A DNA stretch of 37,858 nt, from the NCBI GenBank assembly GCA_018402195.1, contig JAGYIW010000011.1:1-37858 (forward strand), given 5' to 3'. The translations under genes and the position numbers were made by a program. The notes under the pieces were generated by a model. The model had not been told where the DNA came from and did no database searches. It was given only the letters and a program-made list of their open reading frames with translations. The first letter of the stretch is position 1. The number at the start of each line of letters is the position of its first letter. This document shows positions 25,441 to 34,516 of the stretch, one piece after another. Origin of the DNA: Gammaproteobacteria bacterium. GTDB taxonomy: Bacteria; Pseudomonadota; Gammaproteobacteria; M30B25.

Positions 25441-27339
25441 ATGACACAAGGTCAATATACAGCAGATTCACTTGAGGTTTTGACGGGCTTGGATCCTGTA
25501 CGTAAGCGACCGGGCATGTACACCATGACAGAGATGCCTAATCACTTGTCTTATGAAGTGATTGATAACAGTGTTGATGAGGCCATTGCCGGCCATGCGT
25601 GTCATATCATTGTCAATTTGTATGAAGATGGCTCGCTAGAAGTTATTGATGATGGCCGTGGCATGCCCATTGATATTCATCCCGAAGAAGGCATTCCTGG
25701 TGTTGAGCTTATTCTTACCCGTTTGCATGCCGGTGGTAAGTTTTCCAACAAAAACTATTCTTTTTCTGGGGGCTTGCATGGCGTGGGTATTTCTGTGGTC
25801 AATGCACTTTCAGCCAAGCTTTTGGTTCAGGTGAGACGTGATGGAGCGCTTTACGAGATGGTGTTTGCTCAAGGTGAGAAAGTTACTGAGCTTATCAAGG
25901 TGGGAGATACACGTAAACGTGATACAGGGACCACGATTCGTTTTTGGCCTGAGGCTAAGTATTTTGATTCATCTAAGTTTTCTTTGACAGCGCTCAAGCA
26001 TGTATTACGGGCAAAAGCGGTGTTGTGTCCAGGCTTGTCTGTCAGTTTTACTCAGGTGGGTAGAAACGAAACGGAGACCTGGTGTTTTGCCGATGGTGTC
26101 AAAGATTATTTGCGTGGGGCATTGGTGGACATACCCAGTTTGCCCGAAAATGAGCCGTTCATGGGGTCGCAATCTTCTGATACTGAAGCAGTGGATTGGG
26201 CGATTTGTTGGACGCCTGAGCATGGGCCATTGATTAATGAAAGCTATGTTAATCTGATTCCTACCACTCAGGGTGGCACGCATGTGAGTGGTTTTCGTCA
26301 AGGTTTGCTCAACGCCATGCGTGAATTTTGTGAAATGCATAAGTTATTGCCACGAGGTGTCAAGTTGACGCCTGAGGATCTATGGAGCAATTGTCAGTTT
26401 GTGTTATCGGTAAAAATGCAAGAGCCACAATTTTCGGGTCAAACCAAAGAGCGTTTGTCCTCGCGACAATGCGCTTCATATGTTTCTGGGGTAGCGTCTG
26501 ATGCTTTTAGCCTTTGGCTGAACAATCATGTCGATGTGGGGACAGCTATTGCTGAGGTTGTGGTTAGTAACGCACAAACGCGCTTGCGCACTAGTAAAAA
26601 GGTGACCCGCAAGACTATTGCCACTGGTCCGGCGCTACCAGGTAAGTTGGCAGACTGTATCTCTCGTGAGCCAGAAATGAGTGAATTGTTCTTGGTGGAA
26701 GGGGATTCTGCTGGTGGTTCAGCCAAACAAGCTAGAGATAAAGATACTCAGGCAATTTTACCGCTGCGAGGTAAGATTCTTAACACTTGGGAGATTGATT
26801 CGGATAGAGTGTTGGCTTCTCAAGAAATTCATGATATTACTGTGGCTTTGGGTGTTGACCCAGGCTCAGGCGATTTGTCTCGTTTGCGGTATCATAAAGT
26901 CTGTATTCTTGCTGATGCTGATTCTGATGGTGCTCATATTGCTACTTTGATTTGTGCTTTGTTTTTACAACATTTTCGTCCTTTGGTGGAGCAGGGGCAT
27001 ATTTACGTGGCTATGCCGCCTTTGTATCGTATTGATCGCGGCAAAGAAGTGTATTACGCTCTTGATGAAGAAGAGAAACAAGTCACTCTCAAGAAGTTGG
27101 CAGGTGGTAGAGGCGTGATTAATGTGCAGCGCTTTAAAGGTTTAGGAGAGATGAATCCACCGCAACTTCGCGAGACTACCATGGCGGCAGAAACTCGTCG
27201 CTTGGTGCAATTGCAGATTGATGATGGGGCTTCGACTCAGCATCTTTTTGATATGTTATTGACCAAAAAGCGTTCCTCTGACCGTAAACAGTGGTTAGAG
27301 CAGTGCGGGGATTTGGCTGATGTAGATGGCAAATGGTGA
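25441..27339 (+). CDS. parE: DNA topoisomerase IV subunit B
   Basis: The 632-residue ATPase subunit pairs with ParC. The GHKL ATP site is seen in NSVDEAIAGH, DDGRGMPIDIH and GGLHGVGISVVNAL. The TOPRIM metal site is in EGDSAGGSAKQARD and DADSDGAHIATL. The ending QRFKGLGEMNPPQLRETTM is conserved. Length matches ParE (630), not GyrB (about 800). It is intact, unlike parC. It lies 6 bases after nudF and its TGA overlaps the start of the next gene. Confidence 0.97.
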   Translation: MTQGQYTADSLEVLTGLDPVRKRPGMYTMTEMPNHLSYEVIDNSVDEAIAGHACHIIVNLYEDGSLEVIDDGRGMPIDIHPEEGIPGVELILTRLHAGGKFSNKNYSFSGGLHGVGISVVNALSAKLLVQVRRDGALYEMVFAQGEKVTELIKVGDTRKRDTGTTIRFWPEAKYFDSSKFSLTALKHVLRAKAVLCPGLSVSFTQVGRNETETWCFADGVKDYLRGALVDIPSLPENEPFMGSQSSDTEAVDWAICWTPEHGPLINESYVNLIPTTQGGTHVSGFRQGLLNAMREFCEMHKLLPRGVKLTPEDLWSNCQFVLSVKMQEPQFSGQTKERLSSRQCASYVSGVASDAFSLWLNNHVDVGTAIAEVVVSNAQTRLRTSKKVTRKTIATGPALPGKLADCISREPEMSELFLVEGDSAGGSAKQARDKDTQAILPLRGKILNTWEIDSDRVLASQEIHDITVALGVDPGSGDLSRLRYHKVCILADADSDGAHIATLICALFLQHFRPLVEQGHIYVAMPPLYRIDRGKEVYYALDEEEKQVTLKKLAGGRGVINVQRFKGLGEMNPPQLRETTMAAETRRLVQLQIDDGASTQHLFDMLLTKKRSSDRKQWLEQCGDLADVDGKW

Positions 27340-28625
27340 TGTTGATGTTTTTTCGAGAGATGTCCGAGCAATGGATGCAAGAAAATACGGTGACTAAAAG
27401 TGGATTGGCGCTGCTTACGTTGTTGCCGATGTCGATGTTTTTTGGTCCGCTGCCTACTGATATTGCTCTGTCAAGTATTGGGTTGCTTTTTGTTTTTCAT
27501 AGCTGGCGTCATCAGGCCTGGTCTTGGCTGAAGCAGCCATGGATGCAGGCATTTCTGGCTTTATGGGCATGGATAATCCTAAGGTCTTTGTTTACGGGAT
27601 TGCTACAAGACTCAGTGGTTAAAGCACTTTTATTTGGTCGCTATTTGCTTTTTTTTGCTGCATTGCAGGCTTGGTTAATGGTCTTGCCTGGGCGAAGACG
27701 TTTTTTGTTTTGTGGCATGGCGGTCGCTTCTGGGTTTGCTGTGATAGATACCTTAATCCAATATGTGGTGGGCTATGACCTTATTGGTCGCGCAAAATGG
27801 ATGACCGATAGACTGACAGGGTCTTTGCGTCGGCCCCGGATAGGTTTGACACTGGCTTGGATTGGTGTTCCGGTAATGGCTTATGGTTTTCATCAAATTG
27901 TTAGTCGTGCTGGTGTGGTTTGGCTGCGCTTGGCCTGGTTGGTTTTTGCCTTAGGGGTTTTCGCCATAGGGCTTTTGTCTGGAGATAGAGGCGGATTGCT
28001 AGAGATGTTGTTAGCATTTGCCGGTTTTTGCATGTTTTGGTCGCCTGTTCGCCGTCATTTGTGGCTTTTTGTCTTAGGGCTTGGGGTGCTTTGTGGTTCT
28101 ATTTTATGGGCTGACTCCGCTGCTTTTAATCGTCAAGTGGCCTTGACTGTTGATAAAATTAGTCACTTTCGTGATTCTGATTATGGTGTGGTTTATCGGG
28201 GTGGGTGGCAGACATTTCTGGATTACCCACTTTTAGGTGTTGGCACTAAGCAATACAGGCATGTGTGTCCAAAACTGCATCATTTTAGGGCAAAGACCGA
28301 TAGTGTGGAGCGCAAGTCTTATATCATTGATAGCATTTTTCCTTGTGGTCATCATCCGCACAACCTTTATTTGGAGTGGTTGGCTGAGGCAGGGATTATA
28401 GGTTTTGGGCTTTTTGTTGTTGGTTTGGGTTTGGCTTTTCGACAGCTTTGGAGGCGACGTGATGTTTGGGCACAAGATCCCTGGCTGTTGGGTTGCGCCA
28501 TGGTGCTAATGGCACGTTTGGTGCCGGTTTTGCCTTCAGGCAGTATGCATGTGGTGTGGGCAGCAGTACCGTTGTGGTTGATGCTCGGCGTACTTTTGGC
28601 CGCATCAGGTTTGGTTAAGCGATAA
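27339..28625 (+). CDS. O-antigen ligase/polymerase family membrane protein (Wzy_C/WaaL-like)
   Basis: A protein of about 428 residues with about 10-12 hydrophobic helices. A large external loop carries RGGWQTFLDYPLLGVG and then GHHPHNLYLEWLAEAGIIGF near 340-358. The HPHN histidine region is typical of WaaL-type ligases that join O-antigen to lipid A-core. Ligase and polymerase activities cannot be told apart by sequence, and no other lipopolysaccharide gene is in the window. The ATG at 27339 shares one base with the parE stop (TGATG). An in-frame ATG at 27333 is also possible. The 3' end overlaps convergent rsmJ by 21 bases. Confidence 0.82.
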   Translation: MLMFFREMSEQWMQENTVTKSGLALLTLLPMSMFFGPLPTDIALSSIGLLFVFHSWRHQAWSWLKQPWMQAFLALWAWIILRSLFTGLLQDSVVKALLFGRYLLFFAALQAWLMVLPGRRRFLFCGMAVASGFAVIDTLIQYVVGYDLIGRAKWMTDRLTGSLRRPRIGLTLAWIGVPVMAYGFHQIVSRAGVVWLRLAWLVFALGVFAIGLLSGDRGGLLEMLLAFAGFCMFWSPVRRHLWLFVLGLGVLCGSILWADSAAFNRQVALTVDKISHFRDSDYGVVYRGGWQTFLDYPLLGVGTKQYRHVCPKLHHFRAKTDSVERKSYIIDSIFPCGHHPHNLYLEWLAEAGIIGFGLFVVGLGLAFRQLWRRRDVWAQDPWLLGCAMVLMARLVPVLPSGSMHVVWAAVPLWLMLGVLLAASGLVKR

Positions 28626-29255
28626 ATAAATGTCAAATCTATGGCTTTTGCCTTTGAGGCTTAAGTCAGGTTTTCCCCAGAAGATGGCGTGATTTGGGCG
28701 TTTGATTACCGTGCGTTTTAGGGCCTTTACTAAGGCAATTTGGAATAAATGGATATCATTTTGTGGGCTAGTGATGGTTTGTAAGCACTGCATGGGTAAT
28801 TTGCTCAGTGCTTGTTTGCTGCGTTCTGGGTACATGGGGTCGAGGTAAATAACATCAGGGTATTCGCTTTTATTCAGTTTGCTTAAATAATCACAGGCGT
28901 TGATATGGTGTAGCTCGATTTTGGCTTTTTGTTTTGCTAGCCAGTTGGATGCTCGTTCTAGGCCGTTTTGTAGAAGTGCGTGCACAAGGGCGGATTGTTC
29001 CAGCAAGGTAACTTTGTTGGCGTAAGTGCTGATGCAAACCCCGTCTTGGCCAAATCCTGCCGTAGTGTCAATCACATGGACGTCTGGGCTTTTGTGTAAG
29101 CCTAATGCCCGTATCAGTGGATCTTTCTTGTTAAGAGACTTAATTCTGTGTTGAAAAGCTGGGTTTAGGAAATCCACGTGGTAGCTCTGTGCGCTATTTG
29201 TGCAGCAAAGCATGTCGTTATTCCAATGTAAATGCCAGTCTGAGTTGGGTTGCAT
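28605..29255 (-). CDS. rsmJ: 16S rRNA (guanine1516-N2)-methyltransferase
   Basis: A 216-residue SAM-dependent methyltransferase that methylates G1516 of 16S rRNA in E. coli. The SAM motif is VIDTTAGFGQDG (61-72). The catalytic LDPMYPERSKQAL matches the DPM(F/Y)P motif of RsmJ, and KRPNHAIFW and GKSHRFDIYL close the fold. It is slightly shorter than the E. coli protein (about 250). It diverges from ttcA and overlaps the end of the O-antigen ligase-like gene. Confidence 0.93.
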   Translation of the reverse strand: MQPNSDWHLHWNNDMLCCTNSAQSYHVDFLNPAFQHRIKSLNKKDPLIRALGLHKSPDVHVIDTTAGFGQDGVCISTYANKVTLLEQSALVHALLQNGLERASNWLAKQKAKIELHHINACDYLSKLNKSEYPDVIYLDPMYPERSKQALSKLPMQCLQTITSPQNDIHLFQIALVKALKRTVIKRPNHAIFWGKPDLSLKGKSHRFDIYLSLNQT

Positions 29256-29270
29256 TTGTGCTTCCAGGCC

Positions 29271-29299
29271 TTGCGGTCAAGTATGTCATGCATTATACT
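29271..29299 (+). promoter_or_regulatory. Candidate sigma70 promoter of ttcA
   Basis: TTGCGG (29271-29276) and TATACT (29294-29299) are separated by 17 bases, 31 bases before the ttcA ATG. Confidence 0.55.
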
Positions 29300-29330
29300 G
29301 AAAAAAGTTTTAAAAAACAGTAAGTAGACT

Positions 29331-30131
29331 ATGAGGCCAAGTCGGTTAGGGAGAAAAATCCAGCACTACATGGAAAAGGGCATTAATGTGTTCAACATGA
29401 TTGCCAAAGGCGATAAAGTGCTGGTGTGTTTATCTGGGGGCAAAGATTCTTTTGCCATGACCCATATCCTACGACGGATGTGGATAGAGTCGAATAAATC
29501 CTTTGACCTTAAAGTGTTTACCTTGGATCAAGGGCAGCCAGGATGGTGTGATGATCAGCTTAAGGGTTGGCTTGAAACCCAAGGTTTAGACTACGAAATC
29601 CTCTCTGAAAATACCTATAAAATTGTTATAGACAAAGTAGATGAGGGGAAGACTTATTGTTCTTTGTGCTCAAGATTACGTAGAGGCATTATTTATAACT
29701 ATGCGGAAGTCCATGGTTTTAATAAAATTGCATTGGGGCACCACCGAGATGATTTGATTGTTACTTTGTTGATGTCGATTTTTTACAATGGTCAGATCCA
29801 ATCCATGCCGCCCAAGCTTTTGTCAGATAGCAAAAAACATGTGGTGATTCGTCCCATGTGTTATGTGCAGGAAAAAGATTTGGTGGCTTATGCTGAGGAG
29901 CAAAAATTTCCTATCATCCCTTGCAATCTTTGTGGCAGCCAGGCTAACTTGAAGCGAGCTAGAACCAAGAAGTTGGTTGAGTGGTTGGCACAAGAAAATC
30001 CAAAAATTCCCAGTAATATTCTGCATGCGCTTAGCAGTGTTAAGCCTAGTCAGTTGATGGATAAAAAACTTTGGGATTTTGAAGCTTTGACAGTAGCCCT
30101 TGCTGAAGACGTTATTTCTGAATTGGTGTAG
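29331..30131 (+). CDS. ttcA: tRNA 2-thiocytidine(32) synthetase
   Basis: A 266-residue enzyme that adenylates and thiolates C32 of some tRNAs. The PP-loop SGGKDS is at 35-40. The iron-sulfur cysteines are Cys110 and Cys113 (CSLC) plus Cys198 and Cys201 (CNLC), the pattern that separates TtcA from related thiolases. [19 protein letters not shown] is also characteristic. A hairpin with a T-run follows the stop. Confidence 0.96.
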   Translation: MRPSRLGRKIQHYMEKGINVFNMIAKGDKVLVCLSGGKDSFAMTHILRRMWIESNKSFDLKVFTLDQGQPGWCDDQLKGWLETQGLDYEILSENTYKIVIDKVDEGKTYCSLCSRLRRGIIYNYAEVHGFNKIALGHHRDDLIVTLLMSIFYNGQIQSMPPKLLSDSKKHVVIRPMCYVQEKDLVAYAEEQKFPIIPCNLCGSQANLKRARTKKLVEWLAQENPKIPSNILHALSSVKPSQLMDKKLWDFEALTVALAEDVISELV

Positions 30132-30172
30132 CATCTATGCTGTATGCGGTTTGTTTAGATTCCTGGGTACTT

Positions 30173-30210
30173 GCTACTTCTGAGGACGAAGTCAGCCGCA
30201 TTATTTTTTT
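30173..30210 (+). terminator. Rho-independent terminator between ttcA and gshB
   Basis: GCTACTTC (30173-30180) pairs with GAAGT and AGC (30188-30196) with a single bulged C and a 7-base loop. TTATTTTTTT follows at 30201-30210, overlapping the gshB stop. Confidence 0.5.
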
Positions 30211-31154
30211 AATATTTTTTCAATTGATTCAAGAATTTTTGCGCATATATTGATATTGGTGTTGGCCTCAATTTGTACTATACCTGTGGGGCTTGTGACA
30301 TTGATTTCTGTGATTTGATCACCAATCAGATCAAGGCCAACAAACATAAGGCCTTGTTTGGCTAATGTAGGGCCAATTTGCGTGCAAATGTCGGCTTCTT
30401 TTTCTGAAATTGGTCGTACATTTGTGGTGCCTCCAGCAGCCATGTTGCCACGAAAGTCAGTGTTACTGGGGCTACGCACAAGTGTGTAAGGTATTGCCTC
30501 ACCATCTATCAGTAAAATGCGGCAATCACCATCTTTGATGGCTGGCAAAAACTGCTGTACCATTACCATGCGTTGTCCATATTTCGTACAGGCTTCCATG
30601 ATGCTGTGGCGGTTGGTGTCCTGAAGGTCAAGGATAAAAATGCCACGGCCACCCATCTGATCTAATGGTTTGATAACCGATTTTCCATGTTGCTGTAGAA
30701 ATACTTCGATGATAGATTGTTGTTGTGTGACCAGGCTGGGAGGGCAATGCTCTGGGTATTGATAAATAGATAATTTTTCGTTATTGGTTGCCATGGCATC
30801 AGGGTTATTAAGCACTAAAGCCCCTTGCTGCTGAGCAAGTGACATCACCTGAAGCATGGTTAGGTAGGCCATGTTAAAAGGTGGGTCTTGGCGAATCCAG
30901 ATGGCGTCAAAATCTTGCAATGGTGTGTTTTTGGCTTCACCCAAGGTGGGCAGGGTATTGTTATCGTCTATTCCTCTGACTTTATGGGTAATGGCTTTTG
31001 GTATGCCATTATCTATCCACAGGTTATTAGGAAATGTCAGATGTACTCGCCAGCTGGATTGTGATTCTATATGCCGGATAAAAGCTAGTGATGTGTCTTT
31101 GGCTGGATTTAGGCCAGCAAGGGGATCCATTTGTATCAGTAACTGTTTTGGCAT
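30201..31154 (-). CDS. gshB: Glutathione synthetase
   Basis: A 317-residue ATP-grasp ligase adding glycine to gamma-glutamylcysteine. Visible motifs include MDPLAGLNPAKDTSLAFI at the start, IRQDPPFNMAYL, KPLDQMGGRGIF, LPAIKDGDCRILLIDGE, NMAAGGTTNVRPISEKE, and GLDLIGDQITEINVTSPTG, all as in E. coli GshB. The start lies 19 bases inside the end of gshA, so the two-step glutathione pathway is a coupled operon. Confidence 0.96.
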   Translation of the reverse strand: MPKQLLIQMDPLAGLNPAKDTSLAFIRHIESQSSWRVHLTFPNNLWIDNGIPKAITHKVRGIDDNNTLPTLGEAKNTPLQDFDAIWIRQDPPFNMAYLTMLQVMSLAQQQGALVLNNPDAMATNNEKLSIYQYPEHCPPSLVTQQQSIIEVFLQQHGKSVIKPLDQMGGRGIFILDLQDTNRHSIMEACTKYGQRMVMVQQFLPAIKDGDCRILLIDGEAIPYTLVRSPSNTDFRGNMAAGGTTNVRPISEKEADICTQIGPTLAKQGLMFVGLDLIGDQITEINVTSPTGIVQIEANTNINICAKILESIEKILKK

Positions 31155-32443
31155 GACATATTGTCCTGGTTTTTGATGGCTTGTGCTTCTTTGGCTGCTG
31201 CAATCATTGTGAGTTGGCTGATAATTTTATACATGTAAAATCGATTTCGCGGGTCATTGGGTTCAAGGTTGGTGGTTTGGTAATCTAGAGGACATGGCAT
31301 CGGTTGGAATGACATTCCGGGTGCGTTAAGATTTTCCAGGGCATTTTTGCTGGTATGCAAACGATAAAATCCGCCTACAACGTCCCTGCCTACGGTGTAA
31401 ATGACTGGCTCAGCTACGGCATCTTGCCAGGTCTCTAGGGTTGGTACACCTTCTTGAATAATAACATCAGAAACAGCTCGGTTGTTTTTGCTTTTTGTCA
31501 TGATTTTTTTCTGCTTTTTGCTCAATACGCTTAGTTCGCTTGCGTCGTGAATCATCATGATGCCCATGCCGTAGGTGCCAGCGTTGGCTTTGACGGCCAC
31601 ATAAGGATTCTGAGCAATACCATTTTTTTGATAATGTTGCTTAATTTGCTCTAGTAAATCACTTACGGCTGATTGAAGTTCTTGCATATCTTGGCGGTCC
31701 TCAAAGTTGATAGGATGACAATGAGCATGCATAGGAGTGATAAGCCAAGGATCAAAATCAAATGATTGCGCAAATGATGCTGTGGTTTGTGCGTAGAAGT
31801 TGAAGTGCTGTGATTTGGTGCGCGAAGACCAACCCATGTCAACATTAGGCAGTACAGGTTGCTTAATGTTACGGAAAAAACTGGCTTCATGGTTGGATAG
31901 GTCATGATTGAGCAAAATGAGGTCAGGTGAAAAATCAGTCAGGTGTACTGAGTGATTTTCGGCTAATAAGGGCTCTATGGCCAGGGTTTTCCCTGAGGGT
32001 AGTGTGAGCGTTCTGGTCTGGAGTAACTCCGGTAATAGTGAGCCAACTCTCACCTCAAAACCCGCATTTGTAAGAATGGCCTGCAAGCTTGTGATATTTT
32101 CCAAATAGCCTGGATTGCGTGTCAGGTTTTCTGGGACAAGTAAGATGCGTTGGCCTGCAGTGACCTGGCTAATGGTGTTTTGAAAGGCTTTGATTGCAAG
32201 AGGCAAGGCGCTTTTGTGTAAGTTATTGAATCCTCCAGGAAAAACATTGGTGTCTATGGGCGAAACTTTGAAGCCAGCATGGCGAAGATCTACAGAGGTG
32301 TAGATGGGTGTTGGTAGCAAAGCCATGGCTTGCTCAATCCAACCTTGTATGGCTTGTTGTTGGGCAATCAAGTGCGAAGTTAAATTTTCTAACATAGAAG
32401 CATGGTCATGTGTTGCTAAGGATGGGATAAAAGGCGTAGACAT
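31136..32443 (-). CDS. gshA: Glutamate-cysteine ligase, proteobacterial (Acidithiobacillus-type) family
   Basis: A 435-residue enzyme predicted to make gamma-glutamylcysteine. It does not resemble E. coli GshA. Segments such as SVDLRHAGFKVSPIDTNVFP, GGFNNL and VAVKANAGTYGMGIMM match the alternative family (TIGR02049-like) known from Acidithiobacillus, Nitrosomonas and some gammaproteobacteria. The overlap with gshB supports the role. The protein is probably cytosolic: no signal peptide or membrane helix is seen. Confidence 0.9.
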   Translation of the reverse strand: MSTPFIPSLATHDHASMLENLTSHLIAQQQAIQGWIEQAMALLPTPIYTSVDLRHAGFKVSPIDTNVFPGGFNNLHKSALPLAIKAFQNTISQVTAGQRILLVPENLTRNPGYLENITSLQAILTNAGFEVRVGSLLPELLQTRTLTLPSGKTLAIEPLLAENHSVHLTDFSPDLILLNHDLSNHEASFFRNIKQPVLPNVDMGWSSRTKSQHFNFYAQTTASFAQSFDFDPWLITPMHAHCHPINFEDRQDMQELQSAVSDLLEQIKQHYQKNGIAQNPYVAVKANAGTYGMGIMMIHDASELSVLSKKQKKIMTKSKNNRAVSDVIIQEGVPTLETWQDAVAEPVIYTVGRDVVGGFYRLHTSKNALENLNAPGMSFQPMPCPLDYQTTNLEPNDPRNRFYMYKIISQLTMIAAAKEAQAIKNQDNMSCQNSY

Positions 32444-32481
32444 CTTCTACTTGTGCTCGCAGGTGCTTTGATTGATAATGG

Positions 32482-32510
32482 CTGTTAGAGACGCAAACAT
32501 TACTGGTCAA
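32482..32510 (-). promoter_or_regulatory. Candidate promoter of gshA-gshB
   Basis: On the minus strand, TTGACC (32505-32510) and TAACAG (32482-32487) are separated by 17 bases, 38 bases upstream of the gshA start. Confidence 0.42.
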
Positions 32511-32525
32511 ATGAATCATACTATT

Positions 32526-32553
32526 TTAACGTTTTTCAGAGATTTTGTATAGG
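32526..32553 (+). promoter_or_regulatory. Candidate promoter of the glycine-zipper gene and djlA
   Basis: TTAACG (32526-32531) and TATAGG (32548-32553) are separated by 16 bases. A GAGG ribosome site precedes the ATG at 32568. Confidence 0.33.
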
Positions 32554-32567
32554 GGAAAGAGGCGCTT

Positions 32568-32945
32568 ATGGAAAAGATCAATCTTAGAGAAATCGATCTT
32601 ATCGATGACGGCCCTCTTGGGCCTGCGATCGATAGAAGACCAGAGCATTTGGTGGCTGCGGAAGCAGGTGATCTGGTTGAGGCAGGCTCCTACGATAAAA
32701 AGACTAATATGGGGGACCGTCCTGAAAATTATCGTTTTTATCGCGATGGTGATGATGAAAACGTCAATGATGGCGCAGATGCTGGTGGCTTAATGGCTGA
32801 TGTTTCTGGCGCGTTTAGTGGCATGTCACACACCTATGGTGGTGCGCTTGTTGGCGGGATGACTGGTTATATGCTAGCGGGTTCGGCAGGTGCTCTTGTG
32901 GGGGCCATTATGGGGGCACAGTTAACCAATCAACGTTATGGTTAA
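32568..32945 (+). CDS. Glycine-zipper protein of unknown function
   Basis: A 125-residue protein in two parts. Residues 1-75 are acidic and polar, probably disordered (EIDLIDDGPLGPAIDRR and similar). Residues about 80-118 are rich in Gly and Ala with GxxxG spacing (YGGALVGGMTGYMLAGSAGA), a glycine zipper that can insert in a membrane or drive oligomers. There is no signal peptide, so it is probably on the cytoplasmic side or inserted in the inner membrane. No known family was recognised. djlA starts 28 bases downstream, also with a glycine-rich N-terminal helix, and the pair is likely co-transcribed. Confidence 0.72.
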   Translation: MEKINLREIDLIDDGPLGPAIDRRPEHLVAAEAGDLVEAGSYDKKTNMGDRPENYRFYRDGDDENVNDGADAGGLMADVSGAFSGMSHTYGGALVGGMTGYMLAGSAGALVGAIMGAQLTNQRYG

Positions 32946-32973
32946 TTGACTTTGAAGCTTAAGGTTGGGTGAT

Positions 32974-33759
32974 ATGCGAGTTCTGGGGGCGTTGATTGGT
33001 TTTATTTTCCTCGGGCCGATAGGCTTGTTTTTGGGCTGGTGGATGGGCGGTATGATTGCCGATTCACAGGGGGGTTATTCTTGGTCTGGCAACTCTGGTG
33101 TGCATACCCAGGATATTTTTTTTCGTGTTACTTTCCAGGTCATGGGTCATATAGCCAAAGCAGATGGCCGGGTGTGTGAGCGTGAGATCCAACATGCGCG
33201 TGAAGTTATGGGGCGCATGGGCTTGGATTCGGCGCGCAAGCATGAAGCCATGCGATTTTTTAACGAGGGAAAGCAGACGAGCTTTGATCTTGATGAGGCT
33301 TTGGATAAGCTGAAACAAGCCGTAGGTTGGCATAGTGTTTTAAAACAGCTGTTTGTGCAGATTCAAGTACAGGCTACCCAGGCTGATGGGCAATTTAGTC
33401 GTGAGCAAGAGCTATTACTCAAGCATATTTCTCAGCGTTTGAAGGTGACTGCCAGCTATCAACAAGCACAGGGGCAGTATTATCAATCCTACCAACATCA
33501 GCAATCGCAGGGATCTAGTGGCCAAGATGGTTATTCTGCTGGCAGCTTATTGAAATCAGCTTACGAAACTTTAGGACTCAAGTCTGGAGCGTCTCGCCAA
33601 GAAGTTAAACGGGCTTATCGCAAGCTGATGAGTGAATATCATCCTGACAAGCTTATGGCAAAAGGTTTGCCTGATTCTATGATTAAGATGGCCACTGAAA
33701 AGACACAATCCATCAGGGCAGCTTATGAGCAAATCTGTAAAGCCAATGGTTGGCACTAA
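32974..33759 (+). CDS. djlA: DjlA-type membrane-anchored J-domain co-chaperone
   Basis: A 261-residue protein with one N-terminal membrane helix (about 2-27), a TerB-like helical domain (about 45-160), a Gln/Ser-rich linker, and a C-terminal J-domain with the HPD motif at about 223-225 (SEYHPDKLMAKGLP). It stimulates DnaK at the inner membrane. The order of domains and the length match E. coli DjlA (271). The ATG at 32974 is preferred over a TTG at 32965 because AAGG stands about 10 bases upstream. Confidence 0.9.
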   Translation: MRVLGALIGFIFLGPIGLFLGWWMGGMIADSQGGYSWSGNSGVHTQDIFFRVTFQVMGHIAKADGRVCEREIQHAREVMGRMGLDSARKHEAMRFFNEGKQTSFDLDEALDKLKQAVGWHSVLKQLFVQIQVQATQADGQFSREQELLLKHISQRLKVTASYQQAQGQYYQSYQHQQSQGSSGQDGYSAGSLLKSAYETLGLKSGASRQEVKRAYRKLMSEYHPDKLMAKGLPDSMIKMATEKTQSIRAAYEQICKANGWH

Positions 33760-33843
33760 CTGAATGGTTTGGTATCAGCTGTTTCACTGGATTAATAAGT
33801 CTTAGCGTGGGGTTGCCGGAAATTGTAAAGAAGGAGAAAGATT

Positions 33844-34516
33844 ATGTCACCCAAACATTCTGTGGGGATAGCCCCGTCGATTTTGTCTGCCGATTTTTCA
33901 CGTTTGGGCGATGAAGTTAAGGCTGTATTAAAGGCTGGGGCTGATTTGATTCACTTTGATGTCATGGATAATCATTATGTGCCCCAATTTAACGGGTGGG
34001 ACCTTTTGGTATGTGGAGAGTTTGAGAAAGACAGGTATTGATGCCATCATTGATGTGCATTTGATGGTGCAGCCAGTTGATGCCATGATTCAGGCTTTTG
34101 CTAAGGCAGGAGCGAGTATCATTACCATTCATCCTGAAGCCAGTGATGACGTTGATGTTTCGTTGGCCTTGATTAAACAGTATGGTTGTCATAGGGGGCT
34201 GGCCATCAACCCCAATGGCGATGTGGGTGTGCTTGAGCCATACTTAGATAGGTTGGATTTGGTTTTACTGATGTCGGTGAATCCTGGCTTTGCTGGACAA
34301 GCTTTTATGCCAATAGTGTATAATAATATCAAGCAGGTGCGACAGATTCTTGATGAGCGTGGTTCTCGAGCTAGGCTGAGTGTCGATGGGGGCATTTCTC
34401 TTGATAATGTTGCTTCTGTGATTGAAGCAGGGGCGGACACTATTGTTGCTGGGTCGGCAGTTTTTTCTGCTGATGATTACAGAGAGCGGCTTAGGGCTTT
34501 TCGAGCTTGTTTGTAG
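33844..34516 (+). pseudogene. rpe: Ribulose-phosphate 3-epimerase with clustered one-base insertions
   Basis: Rpe interconverts ribulose 5-phosphate and xylulose 5-phosphate. The first 45 or so residues ([27 protein letters not shown]) and the last 165 (DVHLMVQPVD, HPEASDDVDVSLALI, MSVNPGFAGQAF, VDGGISLDNVASVIEAGADT) are perfect family matches in different frames. Between 33982 and 34015 four runs each look one base too long (CCCC, GGG, TTTT, GG). Removing one from each restores [20 protein letters not shown] and a 222-residue enzyme (E. coli 225). As written the product stops at 34041 after 65 residues. The AAGGAG ribosome site is intact. Error and young pseudogene are both possible. Confidence 0.9.

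Noticed and set aside
33982-34040. Programmed frameshifting in rpe
   Set aside because: Four separate one-base excesses are needed, with no slippery site plus stimulator. The changes fit error or mutation better.
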